Assembly (NCBI GenBank): GCA_028023455.1
Contig: JAQFVV010013299.1
Location: forward strand, 62,001-126,000
Source: Epiperipatus broadwayi
Lineage: Eukaryota; Onychophora; Udeonychophora; Euonychophora; Peripatidae
Length of the DNA: 64,000 nucleotides
Direction of reading: 5' to 3'
Shown here: positions 49,707-61,400 of the stretch, one piece after another
Layout: the number at the start of each line of letters is the position of its first letter
How positions within the stretch are numbered: position 1 is the first letter of the stretch
Translations under genes and position numbers: made by a program
Notes under the pieces: generated by a model
The model's input: the letters and a program-made list of their open reading frames with translations, nothing else
Database searches by the model: none
Told to the model about the DNA's origin: nothing

Positions 49707-50853
49707 ATCATGTAATTTAGAGCTGCCTTAATACGAACATTCACGGGTGATTTATAATTTATAGCTAAATTAATCCATTTATAATATTTTGCTAGTTTTG
49801 TTCGTAAACTCTCTCTCTATAATCCTTTATTAATATTTATGTAATTCTAAATATACATTTGCTATCACGCTTAATTTATGTTTATATAACTTTATGTGGT
49901 TCAATTAAATGTATACAATTTATTTTGTTTAATATATGTATTATTTTCTCTAATATGTCGGTATCAATCAATCTTGCGACTTTAATTAAATTAATTAGTA
50001 AAATTATATTCATTTGTTTATTTAAAATAGAAATCGTTCGCTAGGTTGGTTGTATACCTAAAAGTATTTTATTGTGGATGCTTATTTTATTTTGTTGTTT
50101 AGTTGCGACACCTAATATAAAATTCCACCTTCTCTTACTATTGCCTGGAGGGCTAATTCTTTAGATAATAAGTATATGGGAATCAAAACTTAAAAGTAAA
50201 TTTTATTAGTTTAATGATGTAGAAAGAATTATTATTTTATTACACTTTGTTAAATGACTCAGGATTGAAAACAGATTATTGCGCAAGAGGTTAGACAATT
50301 TCCAAGTTTTAAAATAATGTTATAAAATTATATTCATGTCCAATAACATTGCTGGCATACCATCCACTTTATTCTGATATTTTATCTTCTCCATTTCTCG
50401 ATTGTTCAGTCATTGGGAACGTCTAAGGCTCCCATCCTATTTTTCAAAAATCGTCCATAATCAGGAACACTACTTCCTGTGGAATGTAAAGTTTATGAGG
50501 ATTATGTGCTGCGGATGGCAGTACATAATGATCTGGGATCTCAAACTCAGCCTCTCCTTTGATATCACTCCGCCAGAATGCGTGGACATATCCAATCTAA
50601 GTTTGTTTCAAATATTCTTTTAAAATGATAAAATATCCACAATCACCATGAGGCTTTATTTTGTTATTGTATGCTAGCACCGTTACCATCTGCCTAACCT
50701 TTAGTAAGTCGCAATGATATGTTAAAGATAATGATTCATTTCATAAAAATACATTTAGTTCATTGAGTTAAGATGCTTTCTTTTAAAAACAGTTATCGAT
50801 TCCTATAGACATAAATCTAATTTATATTAATGATTGCATAACTTACTCTCATA

Positions 50854-50859
50854 AATAAA
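50854..50859 (+). terminator. polyadenylation signal of the 5' LTR
   Basis: AATAAA followed by a GT-rich stretch (GTGCCTTGTTTG). The equivalent hexamer in the 3' LTR is at 57707-57712. Several other AATAAA occurrences exist in this AT-rich LTR, so choice of this one rests on the GT-rich element after it. Confidence 0.35.
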
Positions 50860-51675
50860 GTGCCTTGTTTGTTTTTTATTTCTAAAAGATGTCTTTTCCA
50901 AACAATGTGAATAAAAGTATAAATAATGGTTCTCCTAAGAAATACATGATTGAAATCATATATTTTTGCACGTTATCAAATAAATCATTTACTGTTAAAA
51001 CTGTCACAATCTTTTATATTTATTTTCAGCATCCACAACGCTCCATAGCAAAAGTTTTCTTTAATTAGCTTATTAACTCCGCATAAGTTATAAAACGCTA
51101 TAAAATTGTATCTGTAAAATTATATTTATTAAATGAGTGATAGAGGGGATTTTATACAACAAATTCCCAAGTCTTGTATATAAACAATATTGTCCCAAGC
51201 ATGAAACTATTTGGTAAAATATATATACGTTTCTTTAATCTTTTGTAATATATATATGCATTTGTTTAATATTTAAAAAATATATCTATTTCATGTAAAT
51301 CCTGGTTTGTCATTGAATTATTAGTTTCAAGTTAATATTTAGAACTACTTTCTTTAGCTAAGAGCTTAGCATTAATAAATAACTATAATAAGTGTAATTC
51401 CTGGGCTACTCTGACCTCAATCATCATCGTCAGTCTGATCTTATGCTCTACCGCTTTGCTTATGGGCATGGATTTAAAATAATTTTACTGTGTCATCAGA
51501 ATTGTTGTTCATTGGGTCAGAGATTCGAAGAATAGGCAAATAGGTTAGAATTCAGGACTGCTCCAGGCCTGTGTATCTTGAGCATGATCGGATTTGAGGT
51601 ACTTTTGCTTAGGATTTGAGTCTTGTTAAGTGAGCATACTATTTTGACTAGCACAGTGGATTTTTTTTCCGGGCT

Positions 51676-51693
51676 TGGCGCCCAATGTGGGGC
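51676..51693 (+). other. primer-binding site, tRNA-Lys type
   Basis: TGGCGCCCAATGTGGGGC is complementary to the 3' end of tRNA-Lys (CTT) except for one C-to-T change that still allows a G-U pair. It lies 20 bases after the end of the 5' LTR, where minus-strand priming is expected in LTR retrotransposons. This site fixes the element's orientation. Confidence 0.85.
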
Positions 51694-51819
51694 TTTGATA
51701 TAAACACCCACATACCCTGAGTACTGAATTCTATTTATATGTATGCTTTAAAAAAGGTTGTATGAGATCATTGATGACATCTATGTATATTTCCTTCCTA
51801 CCTGAGTTTGTTTTCTGAT

Positions 51820-52250
51820 TTTATATACATAAAATGTGAAAATTTAGATAAAAACCAATGTCCATGCATTGCAACCATAAATGTGTAGTTTTTGTTATAT
51901 TTGGTTGTGCAACTATAGAAAAATATTGTTTTCTATGTTTATAGCTACAAATGTAAAAAAATCTTATTTTTTTAAAAATGAAAAAAAAAATTTGATACCC
52001 ATGTGTTACAACCATAAGTGATTTTTTTGTATCTGGTTTTATAGACATATAAAATGTATTGCTTATGTTATCTATGTGAAAATAAAAATTTTTTGCAAAT
52101 AAAACCCATGTATTTCACCCATAAGTGATTTTTTTTTCTGTATCTGGTTTTATAACCATATGAAATGTATTTCTTATATTATATACATGAAAATGAAAAG
52201 GTTTTACAAATAAAACCCATGTACTTCAGCCATAAGTTATAAACCTTGAA
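51820..52250 (+). repeat. minisatellite in the leader, about 110-bp period
   Basis: At least two clear units (51999-52105 and 52106-52216), a partial third and a diverged unit upstream share AAAACCCATGT, CCATAAGTGATTTTTTT, TATCTGGTTTTATA and ATGAAATGTATT-CTTAT. The open frame on the minus strand over part of it (51821-52048) is a by-product. The repeat lies between primer site and coding frame, so it would be part of the packaged RNA. Confidence 0.75.
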
Positions 52251-53038
52251 ATTGTAACAAGGTATATGTCATATTTAGTGTATTTTCTTTAGTTATATAT
52301 GTAATAGAGTTTATAATGTGTAACAAATACTTATTTATATTTACTAGTTAAGTAGCCCAGATGTGTTTGGAATTTTTTTATATACTGTTGGCTGATGCCA
52401 TTATATAAATGTGCCAACAGGTAATATAATAAAATATGTATCAAAATGAGTTCAAACCAGGATGTTTAGGGTTGAGAGAGAGTTAAATTATATTTCCACT
52501 ATTTTTCTATGTATAATTGTCATGAGCAGAACATTATATTGTAGAAACAAACAACTAATCATTTTTTTGTAAGAGTCTATTATAGGTGCAGAAAAACAAC
52601 CAAAAGTCAAGCAGCAAGGCAGTTTGAATTCCAATAGATCATACACATACATGTTATGATCAAATATTTTTACCTGTTATCAGCAGCAGTCAGCAGCAAC
52701 AAAAAATGGCAAAATGAAGACAGTTGAAGAGAGGAGGGAGAGATGTGTATATCCTGTATAAAATAAAAAGAAGAATGAAACAAGCCTTATTTTTTCCAAA
52801 TAATTAGAAGTGACAATACATTTAAAATAAATAAAAAGAAGAAAGAAACTAGCCTTATTTTCAAATAATTATAAGGGACAATACATTAAACAAAAAAAGA
52901 AACTCTTAAAATCAAAATATTGAAATATATTTCACAAAGACATTTAAAATTGACTATCTTTCAAAAGAAAAAAAAGGGAATTGTGAAGAAACCATAGGAG
53001 CAATGGTGCCATAGCAGAAAAAGCAGATCTTGCAACTC

Positions 53039-54286
53039 ATGCAAAAAATGATGAAACAAAGTCAAGACCGAGCAGAACAAATGATGAAAGATGAAAGAGA
53101 CCAAGCAGAAAGAGATGCAGAATTGATGGAAATGATGGAGGAACTTAGAAGAAATCTTGATGAAGTTAAAAGAAGAAAATTAAATATTGATAAGATTAGT
53201 ACTACTTTGGACCTTCAAGCTGATGGTTTCAAAGATATACCTGTTCTCAAGCAAAGAGAGACTATTGATGTAACCAAAGCCCACCAGGAGAGAAAGCTTC
53301 ATGAAGCCAGGTCAGCAGAAATGATCGATTTCATCCAAGAAATGAGAGAAGACCGAAAATACTGGGAAGAAATGATGGCCATAATCCAACATAAAAAAAG
53401 AAAAGCGATAGAAGATCTGAAACAAGAAATAAGTCAGATCAAAAGAAGCATGAAACCGGTAATAAATGAAGAGACAGAAATTAAATTACCACAAGCCATA
53501 AGAGACCTAAAGTCAGACCAGGAACTAGATTACCAGAATGACAAAAGGAAAATAAATGCAGAATCACCAGAAATAGTCACCAATACAATTTTGGAAAACA
53601 CAGTAATGGAAGACATGAAGGTAGTGAATGAAATTGAAGATACTGCAAAAAAGCAGAATGCTAACCAAATAGAAAATCTGATTAACCAAACAAGACAACT
53701 GGAAGGATTTGAAGATGGTTCTACCTTCAGATCAAAGGATATTGATGTTGAAACTAAAGATAAGACAGTTTTCATGGAAGCACTTTTAAAAGACAGTGAC
53801 GCAGAGGACACAGAACTTCAACCAACTAAAATAAGGTTGGAACCTCATGAGAGTATGTCGATGAAGACAAATGCCAACTCTATTCAACAGAAAATTAAAG
53901 AATTAGATTTGACAGGAGTTACTCACAGTCAAAGTTTTACTCTAGCAGATTTAGCTAAGGATGGAAAAAGTACTGAGGAAATGGTGGCTTCAAATCTACT
54001 GCAAGGCAGTCCATCTCGAAGTGCTGATACCAGTTTACCACCCTCTAATGGAGTGGCTGTATTGATGATAAAAAATATCAATAGAACAATACATACTGCT
54101 TTGGATGAATATTCTGAAATCATAATTAATAATTCTGAGTTATATTTTCATAATAATTATGAAGATGTTCTGTGGAAAAGTGATGATAAAGGATTAATGA
54201 AGACATCAAAGTTAAAGTTTAGAAATGATGCTGACTGGTGTCCTGATATAAAAATGAAGAAAGTGGACAGATCTTTAGTTGTGTAG
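53039..54286 (+). CDS. coiled-coil protein of the LTR element, function unknown
   Basis: This frame of 415 codons is the only substantial coding sequence in the window and has a lower A+T content than its surroundings. I chose ATG at 53039; an in-frame TAG at 53012 lies upstream and an earlier TTG at 53030 is not a normal animal start. Residues 1-45 are rich in Met, Gln, Glu, Arg and Lys in heptad-like spacing (QDRAEQMMKDERDQAERDAE). A second charged helical stretch follows at about 75-145 (EMIDFIQEMREDRKYWEEMM). The middle is acidic and Asn/Thr-rich, and a Ser/Pro-containing linker (SPSRSADTSLPPS) near 325 precedes a more compact C-terminal part. There is no signal peptide, membrane segment, CCHC zinc knuckle, DTG protease motif or polymerase motif. 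By position it corresponds to gag, and self-association through coiled coils would suit a structural protein, but this is inference. Confidence 0.75.
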   Translation: MQKMMKQSQDRAEQMMKDERDQAERDAELMEMMEELRRNLDEVKRRKLNIDKISTTLDLQADGFKDIPVLKQRETIDVTKAHQERKLHEARSAEMIDFIQEMREDRKYWEEMMAIIQHKKRKAIEDLKQEISQIKRSMKPVINEETEIKLPQAIRDLKSDQELDYQNDKRKINAESPEIVTNTILENTVMEDMKVVNEIEDTAKKQNANQIENLINQTRQLEGFEDGSTFRSKDIDVETKDKTVFMEALLKDSDAEDTELQPTKIRLEPHESMSMKTNANSIQQKIKELDLTGVTHSQSFTLADLAKDGKSTEEMVASNLLQGSPSRSADTSLPPSNGVAVLMIKNINRTIHTALDEYSEIIINNSELYFHNNYEDVLWKSDDKGLMKTSKLKFRNDADWCPDIKMKKVDRSLVV

Positions 54287-54658
54287 AATACTGTTCATTT
54301 TAATAAAACCCATAATTATTTATTTATGAAATATGATCAGCACAAAATTGATGAGGAGATGAACTCATTAAACAGAAATGATAAACTTTGTTTTAAAGCA
54401 TGGACATATGTTGAAAAAAATAGTTTCATAAAAGACGGAGAAAAACTTTTCAGCTCCCAAAGTGAATATGTTGTAATGGATGCCATTAGATCACAGAAAG
54501 TTAGAGAAATTCTTTTAAAGCAAGATACTTTTAATAATGAACAATATAATAATATAGCAAAGCACAATATTGTGACTGCTTTTGATATTTTCATAAGATA
54601 TTTAGAAAGAAATCCCTATAACTCTTATATACCTCCAGATCCAGGAAAATATTATTGA
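54287..54658 (+). pseudogene. in-frame extension after a TAG codon
   Basis: The codons directly after the TAG at 54284-54286 remain open in the same frame for 123 codons to a TGA at 54656-54658. The first ATG is at 54326. The stretch contains a plausible globular composition with KLCFKAWTYVEKN, MDAIRSQKVREILLKQD and a terminal YIPPDPGKYY, and its codon use is like that of the upstream frame. I recognise no family. Either the TAG is a recent nonsense mutation in a longer gag-like gene, or the stop is suppressed as in some retroelements, or this is a separate small ORF. Confidence 0.6.
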
Positions 54659-54910
54659 AAAAAATTAAAAAACAGCAGCCATGGACACACAACGTTGAAG
54701 AAAATGGAAAATGAAAATGGAAATTCTCACATTTGAATATCTACACCAAATATTTCAGTGAATAAAAAAATAATAATCAGCAGCAATAAAGTAAAGAAAA
54801 TAAACGAATGAAAGATTTTCATTTCCATATTTAAAAGGGTTGTTTTTCTCACCAAAATGATAGTGGACTCCAACTAAGGTATTTTTTTTATTGATTTTTT
54901 TTATCACTTT

Positions 54911-54923
54911 AAGTGGGAAAGAA
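54911..54923 (+). other. polypurine tract
   Basis: The purine run GGGAAAGAA directly abuts the first TG of the 3' LTR, after a T-rich stretch. Its position is that of the plus-strand primer in LTR retrotransposons, and it confirms the LTR start at 54924. Confidence 0.7.
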
Positions 54924-57900
54924 TGAAGCAATCAATGTCTAATCATCATCGATGCTTCATGTTTCACCATCTATACTAAGCTCCTAGGGGTCTGCAATTC
55001 AGACCCTGCTATAAATATATGCTATTCACCCACACACTGTATGCCTAATGATTAGAAAAATTAATAAAATTAAAACTATTTAGTAAAGTAAAACAGTAGT
55101 ATGCATGATGCGTATATATATATGAATGAAGCAATAATGTTATTAATGTTTATTGCTGACAACTAAACATTTTCTTTATATAATTGTAATTTTTTGTTAT
55201 ATCTATATGTATTTTGATTTAAACTACTTAATGTGACAACAAAGAAGAATGGGGGAGGCTCGAAGTGCTAAAATAATCTTTGTTTAAATTCAGCTTGTTG
55301 CCTTTAATTAAAATTGTCAATTGCAATTAAGATTGAAAACAAATCATTTATCAGTTGTTGTCAAATGATTTAAAATAGCTAAAAATGGTATTTTGAGCTT
55401 TATCTCTATAAAAATGCGTTGTTAACCCTTTTCCCGCGCTCGACGAGACTCCTCGTCGACATCTAAAATCACTCTAACTTAGTTCGTTTTTATACGATAA
55501 AATTCGTTAAATACGTATTTAATTCGTTTTTAAAAGTTCTGTACGATGGTGACATCTTCCGATTTATTTTAGAAGTAAAAAATAAAAAAAAACGCATTTT
55601 AAACCTAAACAAAGAAGGAACATTATTTGTGATTGGTTCTTAGCATGCTCTCAGCCGAAAAAGACATTCTGATTGGCTGGAAAGAACAAAGAAACTGCCT
55701 GATCAAAGAAAATAAAGAAAAACGCTGAGATTTTCATTTCGAATACGATTTAAATTATTATTAAATAATATTTATGGAAATTAAACATAATTTTCAGAGA
55801 GAATAATAAAAAAACAAAATTATTTTCGAAAAATATTGAAGATTTAAGTAAATATATTGAAGATGTAGTAAAAAGAAATATTTACTTTTCTATAACGTAA
55901 AAGTCGATCTTTTTGTTTACATTATAACTTTTATGTTGCCGATATAGAATATCTTAGAATAAATAAATAGCAATTTATTTTTGAAAGAACTTTCGTTTTC
56001 TTCATGACCTGAAAAATTAATTATATACTTTTTATAAACGTATCTGAGTTGAATTTAATATTATAGACGAATATGTTTTAACAATAGGCTTTGTCTTCAG
56101 TTTGTGAGTTGGCCAATTAAAAGATTTGATTTTTATCTCATACAACCAATGATTTAATTAGCGGTTTAAGGGTTAATTAAAAGTTCTTTGTAAGGGGATT
56201 ATAGAGATAGGGTTGGTATATGAAATTGCATTCTGGGCAGTATTAAAATGTTTATAAAAGGAACCATAGAACAAAGGAAGTTAGTTTACTTTGAGTTTTT
56301 TAGACTTTCAATTTAGTTATCTTTCAGTGAGTTGAGATTTTTGTCAGAAGCGTTTCAAGACCTTAACTTTAAGAAGCCGATGCAAGTCCTGTGTGATGAA
56401 GAGTGAGTAGTGGAATCTAGCACCTTTCTCTTCTTCTCTCTGAGGACTGCCTACCAGCCATACAATTCCATCTTACAGGCCATATGAGATGACGTAGAAT
56501 TGCCAACCTGCCTGCCTGACACTATGCTGATATCTTAGGTAAAATCATGTAATTTAGAGCTGCCTTAATACGAACATTCATGGGTGATTTATAATTTATA
56601 GCTAAATTAATCCATTTATAATATTTTGCTAGTTTTGTTCGTAAACTCTCTCTCTATAATCCTTTATTAATATTTATGTAATTCTAAATATACATTTGCT
56701 TTCACGCTTAATTTATGTTTATATAACTTTATGTGGTTCAATTAAATGTATACAACTTATTTTGTTTAATATATGTATTATTTTCTCTAATATGTCGGTA
56801 TCAATCAATCTCATGACTTTAATTAAATTAATTAGTAAAATTACATTCATTTGTTTATTTAAAATAGAAATCGTTCGCTAGGTTGGTTGTATACCTAAAA
56901 GTATTTTATTGTGGATGCTTATTTTATTTTGTTGTTTAGTTGCCTTTATAAAAGATTATGACACCTAATATAAAATTCCACCTTCTCTTACTATTGCCCA
57001 GAGTGCTAATTCTTTAGTTAATACACATATATGGGAATTGAAACTTAAAAGTAAATTTTATTAGTTTAATGATGTAGAAAGAATTATTATTTTATTACAC
57101 TTTGTTAAATGACTCAGGATTGAAAACAGATTATTGCGCAAGAGGTTAGACATTTTCCAAGTTTTAAAATAATATTATAAAATTATATTCATGTTCAATA
57201 ACATTGCTGGCATACCATGCAGTTATACTGATATTTTATTTTCGCCATTTCTCGATTGTTCAGTCATTGGGAATGTCTAAAGCTCCCATCCTATTTTTTA
57301 AAAATCGTCCATAATCAGGAACACTACTTCCTGTGGAATATAAAGTTTATGAGGATATGTGCTGCAGATGGCAGTACATAATGATCTGGGATCTCAAACT
57401 CAGCCTCTCCTTTGATATCGCTCCACCAGAGTGCGTGGACATATCCAATCTAAGTTCATTTAAAATATTCTTTTAAAATGATATAATATCCACAATCGCC
57501 ATGAGGCTTTATTTTGTTATTGTATGCTAGCACCATTATCGTCTGCCTAACCTTTAGTAAGTCACAATAATATGTTAAAGATAATGATTCATTTTGTAAA
57601 AATACATTTAGTTCATTGAGTTAAGATGCTTTTTTTTAAAAACCATTATCGATTCCTATAGACGTAAATCTAATTTATATTAATGATTGCATAACTTACT
57701 CTCATAAATAAAGCACATTGTTTGTTTCTTATTTCTAAAAGACCTCTTTCCACACAATGTGAATAAAAGTATAAATAATGGTTCTCCTAAGAAATACATG
57801 ATTGAAATCATATATTTTTGCCCGTTATCAAATAAATCATTTACTGTTAAAACTGTCATGATCTTTTATATTTATTTTCAGCATCCACAATGCTCCGTAG

Positions 57901-58496
57901 CAAAAGTTTTTTTAATTAGCTTATTAACTCCGCATAAGTTATAAAACACTATCTGTAAAATTATATTTATTAAATGAGTGATAGAGAGGATTTTATACAA
58001 CAAATTCCTAAGTCTTGTAGATAAACAATATTGTCTCAAGCGTGAAACTATTTGGTAAAATATATATATATTTCTTTAATCTTTTGTAATATATATATGC
58101 GTTTGTTTAATATTTAATAAATATATCTACTTCATGTAAATCCTGGTTTGTCATTGAATTATTAGTTTCGAGTTAATATTTAGAACTTCTTTCTTTAGCT
58201 AAGAGCTTAGCATTAATAAATAACTATAATAAGTGTAATTCCTGGGCTACTCTGACCTCGATCATCATCATCAGTCTGATCTTATGCTCTACCGCTTTGC
58301 TTATGGGCACGGATTTAAAATAATTTTACTGTGTCATCAGAATTGTTGTTCATTGGGTCAGAGATTCGAAGAATAGGCAAATAGGTTAGAATTCAGGACT
58401 GCTCCAGACCTGTGTATCTTGAGCATGATCGGATTCGAGGTACTTTTGCTTAGGATTTGAGTCTTGTTAAGTGAGCATACTATTTTGACCGGTACA
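54924..58496 (+). repeat. 3' LTR (3,573 bp with a nested MITE)
   Basis: Second copy of the 2.83-kb LTR. It differs by the MITE at 55426-56172, by a 17-bp segment near 56944-56960 that is absent from the 5' copy, and by scattered substitutions. It ends GGTACA and is followed by (TA)n. It keeps TATAAAAG at 56253 and AATAAA at 57707. The 61-codon open frames at 56696 and 57759 are LTR by-products. Confidence 0.9.
55426..56172 (+). mobile_element. piggyBac-type MITE (747 bp)
   Basis: Insertion present only in the 3' LTR: the uninterrupted 5' LTR reads GTTGTTAATTAAAAG, whereas here TTAA is duplicated at 55422-55425 and 56173-56176 on either side of CCCTTTTCCCGC...GCGGTTTAAGGG. TTAA duplication with CCC-starting inverted repeats is diagnostic of the piggyBac superfamily. 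A subterminal hairpin, TCGACGAG/CTCGTCGA, lies at 55440-55459. No transposase is encoded, so it relied on a partner in trans. The older copy is at 8980-9748 in the opposite orientation. Confidence 0.9.
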
Positions 58497-61400
58497 ATAT
58501 ATATATATATAATTATCGTGTAAACATTCACTATTAATTTTTTATTTTTTTTGTTTAAATTATTAACTTAGTAATGAGATAATTTTAACTCAAGATTAAT
58601 GCTGTAAAATAAATAATAATGAATTGTTAGAATTCTACTACAAAATAAGATTAATAGTAACCAAATGATTAGTTACATAGGAGACCATGTGACATTTGAG
58701 TGTAACAAATGGCAGAATAAGCTTTGATCCAGGAACTTTGCTACTATGATTCTCAGAGGCATATAATTAATTACAAGTCATGAAATGTATAAGATGAATG
58801 TTTAAGCATTTAATAAATAAAACAAAGGGCTTGTTAGCACAGCCTTAATAAACAAGATTAATAAAATTGTAATTAAAAAAAAAGATAAAAAAAAGTAATT
58901 CAAAATAGATAAATTAATAATTGACTTAAGGGAAGTGGAAAAAAATAACAATAAAATAAATATATAAAAATTTGTTTGACAATGAAGAAAATTTTAATAT
59001 TTGTACTACACATGACCAAAGTAAAAGAGTAATTGTCTAGATAATAAAGAATTATTTAAAAAATTCAAAAGATGAAGCTTGAGTGAGAATGTCAACATTT
59101 TTGACTTTCAATTAATTTACATAAGGTAGAATTTTTTTTTCACTCTTGAAACACATTTATGTAATCATTACATAATAAAAGAATTGCAAAACAATGCAAT
59201 TGTTTCACAATTTAATGTTCGATGGTTACTCAATAATTACATAGAAGTGATTATTCTGTGCAGTTCAATACAGTGCAAGAGTGATAAATGTGAGAGTTAA
59301 TAGTTTCTGAATTTGTCACTTCTGATATTTGAGTATACATGAACATCAAAAGAATTAACAATTCAATTTTTTTTATAAATTTAGTTCTAGAATTAGATAA
59401 ATTTTTTATAAATATTTTTACTATATACTTTTTAGTGCAAGCTTTAAATAAATTTGTATAATAAAGTGATAGATTAATATTATTAAATATCCAAAGATTA
59501 GTTTTACACATTATTCCAGAACAACTTCTAAAAGCATTTTCATTTCTCTTACTTTATTCTTGAAATATCTATACCTACCAGTTTCTTCTAACACAATCCT
59601 TTCAACATATTTTTTTAATAAATTCTCTACAAAATCTAATTTTTCACTTTGACTGTTTAATTTAATCAATAATCTTAATTCATCAATTATTTTCAATAGA
59701 TTACTTGTATGTTTCACACTTATATTTATATTCTAATACTTGTAAATTTTTTTCCTAAACTTTTACAGACCTTTGCTCCAAATAAAGCTATGAATCCTAA
59801 ATAATACATTTATTAAGCTAATGTTTTAAATTTAATTTTAATGGATCATAAACTAATCTAGCCTCATTTAAAGATTATTTAATATTACAATTCTCACTAT
59901 AATTTTATGTCTCCTATTGTCAATTAACAAACCTATTAAGTAATAAAAAGTATATAGGTTTTCTATAATTTACAATTCATCACAATTTTATATTATTTTA
60001 CGGTTTTAGTTTGAAATCAGTTAATTACAGTATTTTAACTCTTCATAAAGAAGTTAAATTTATTTATACAATTCAAAATTTTGTCATCTGTTTATTCTTA
60101 ACTAATAATTATAGTTACTCAAAGTCTGTCTATATATCAGCTCTCAAATAATATCCAGTCTAAAGGCTTTCTTGTGCTTATTTTCTATTTTTCACAGAAT
60201 ATGCTCATTCCATATCATTAGTTGATATCTAACATTTAATTGAAAAGGTTGCTGGTTTTACTTTCATTGTACAAATTCTAAATACTAATCAATATTTTGA
60301 TGAGCATATTTTCATATTTTTATCAAAGTATTGACAAATTTGAAATAACAAATAAATATTAAAATAATCCTTATCATTATTAAATAGATTTATATAAATG
60401 CAAAAAGGATTTACTATTAAGTAAAAAAATAAGCCTTTGATTTCTCTCTGAAGTTTTAAAAGAATCTCTCTGCAGTTTTAAAAGAATAGAAATAAACTTA
60501 CAATTCCATTTTTATACATTTATTGCTGTGGTTGAACCATCTTAGCGAGCTTAATGGATTTACACATCTGATTTTAAAAATCTGTATTTTTCCACTTTAA
60601 AAATCTAAGTTTCTAATGGAGCTATTGATTTGGGTTGTTTGTTGCCAGGACGTCTGTGTATATAAATTACAATTTTCTTTTTGCACTTCCATATGTGATA
60701 AATAGACAACAGCTTTTGGTGATTGAGGATAGAGAATAATAGAATCCCTTTATAATCTAATCTATAAAATAGTTAATTTAATAACACTCGTGTTGTAGCA
60801 AGATTCTGATCTATAAAACTAAATAAGAAAAAATATTAAAAAGGATAATTTCTAAGCTTCTGTTTTAGTTAATTTGATGATGGAGTATTTAATTTGATAT
60901 TTATTGCTTTAGCTTCTAGATTTACAAAAATTATGATCGTAATTAAAATGATAATTTAAGAAATAATTTTAATGTCTTAAAAAAGCAATCTTTAAAGCAT
61001 TTTAATAATATATTGTTAAAAAAATATGGGTATTTTATTGCCCATGATGAAAAAAATATCAATAACTTTTATCTAGTTGATTATTAGTTTGAGAATATAA
61101 ATTGATTTGAATATCCGGATGTATTTCTAAATAAAAAAGACAGCTTGGATATTGAGATGCATGACAGACTCTGAAGCATACTCCTATCTCTAACAAGTTA
61201 AAAGATATAGTATTTTTTCATGGAAACATAGCTACATCAAATAAATTAGTCATACAGCATATTCCAACTTTGGACATCTCACCTTTTGATATTTCACTTT
61301 TTCAACTGATTTATTTCACAACCATATTTCAAATTTTTAACTATGTGCTTTTTATTTTATTCAATTCACATTAAGCTTTTGTGATATTTATTCATATATC

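Larger units (their letters stand above)
48822..51655 (+). repeat. 5' LTR (2,834 bp)
   Basis: Aligns end to end with 54924-58496 except for a 747-bp MITE and small indels. In the first approximately 290 bases I count seven substitutions (about 2.4%), several of them CpG to TpG/CpA changes. Visible signals are a terminal hairpin (48822-48857), a TATA-like box at 49416, a GC-richer segment at about 49500-49700 ending in a splice-donor-like site, and AATAAA at 50854. The 61-codon open frame at 49859 recurs in the other LTR at 56696 and is a by-product. Confidence 0.9.
48822..58496 (+). mobile_element. non-autonomous long-LTR retrotransposon (LARD/TR-GAG-like)
   Basis: Two long direct repeats (48822-51655 and 54924-58496) begin TGAAGC and end CA. 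They flank a 3,268-bp internal region with a tRNA-Lys primer-binding site just inside the left repeat and a purine tract just before the right one. ATAT is found directly outside both ends, consistent with a 4-bp target duplication, although the site is a (TA)n tract. LTRs over 2.8 kb with a short internal region match the class of large retrotransposon derivatives. The only open frames encode an unrecognised coiled-coil protein (53039-54286) and its in-frame extension. I find no aspartic protease DTG, reverse transcriptase, RNase H, integrase or zinc knuckle, so mobility would depend on an autonomous partner. The 4-bp duplication and primer site fit Ty3-type elements, but assignment is inference. 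Confidence 0.85.

Noticed and set aside
49859-50044. 61-codon frame, repeated at 56696-56881, as a conserved small gene
   Set aside because: Its duplication is explained by the two LTR copies. Its composition is AT-driven, and it lies in the presumed R/U5 region.
53030-53038. Start of the coiled-coil frame at TTG
   Set aside because: TTG initiation is a prokaryotic convention. ATG at 53039 is in the same frame and only three codons later, so I used it.
53530-53811. Minus-strand open frames across the coiled-coil gene (also 53929-54123 and 54337-54594)
   Set aside because: They lie opposite a better frame, are rich in Ser/Phe/Leu as expected from the complement of a Glu/Lys-rich gene, and have no domain.
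59511-59717. 68-codon minus-strand frame with protein-like composition
   Set aside because: No start context, splice sites, domain or repeat relationship could be seen; length is within chance for AT-rich DNA.
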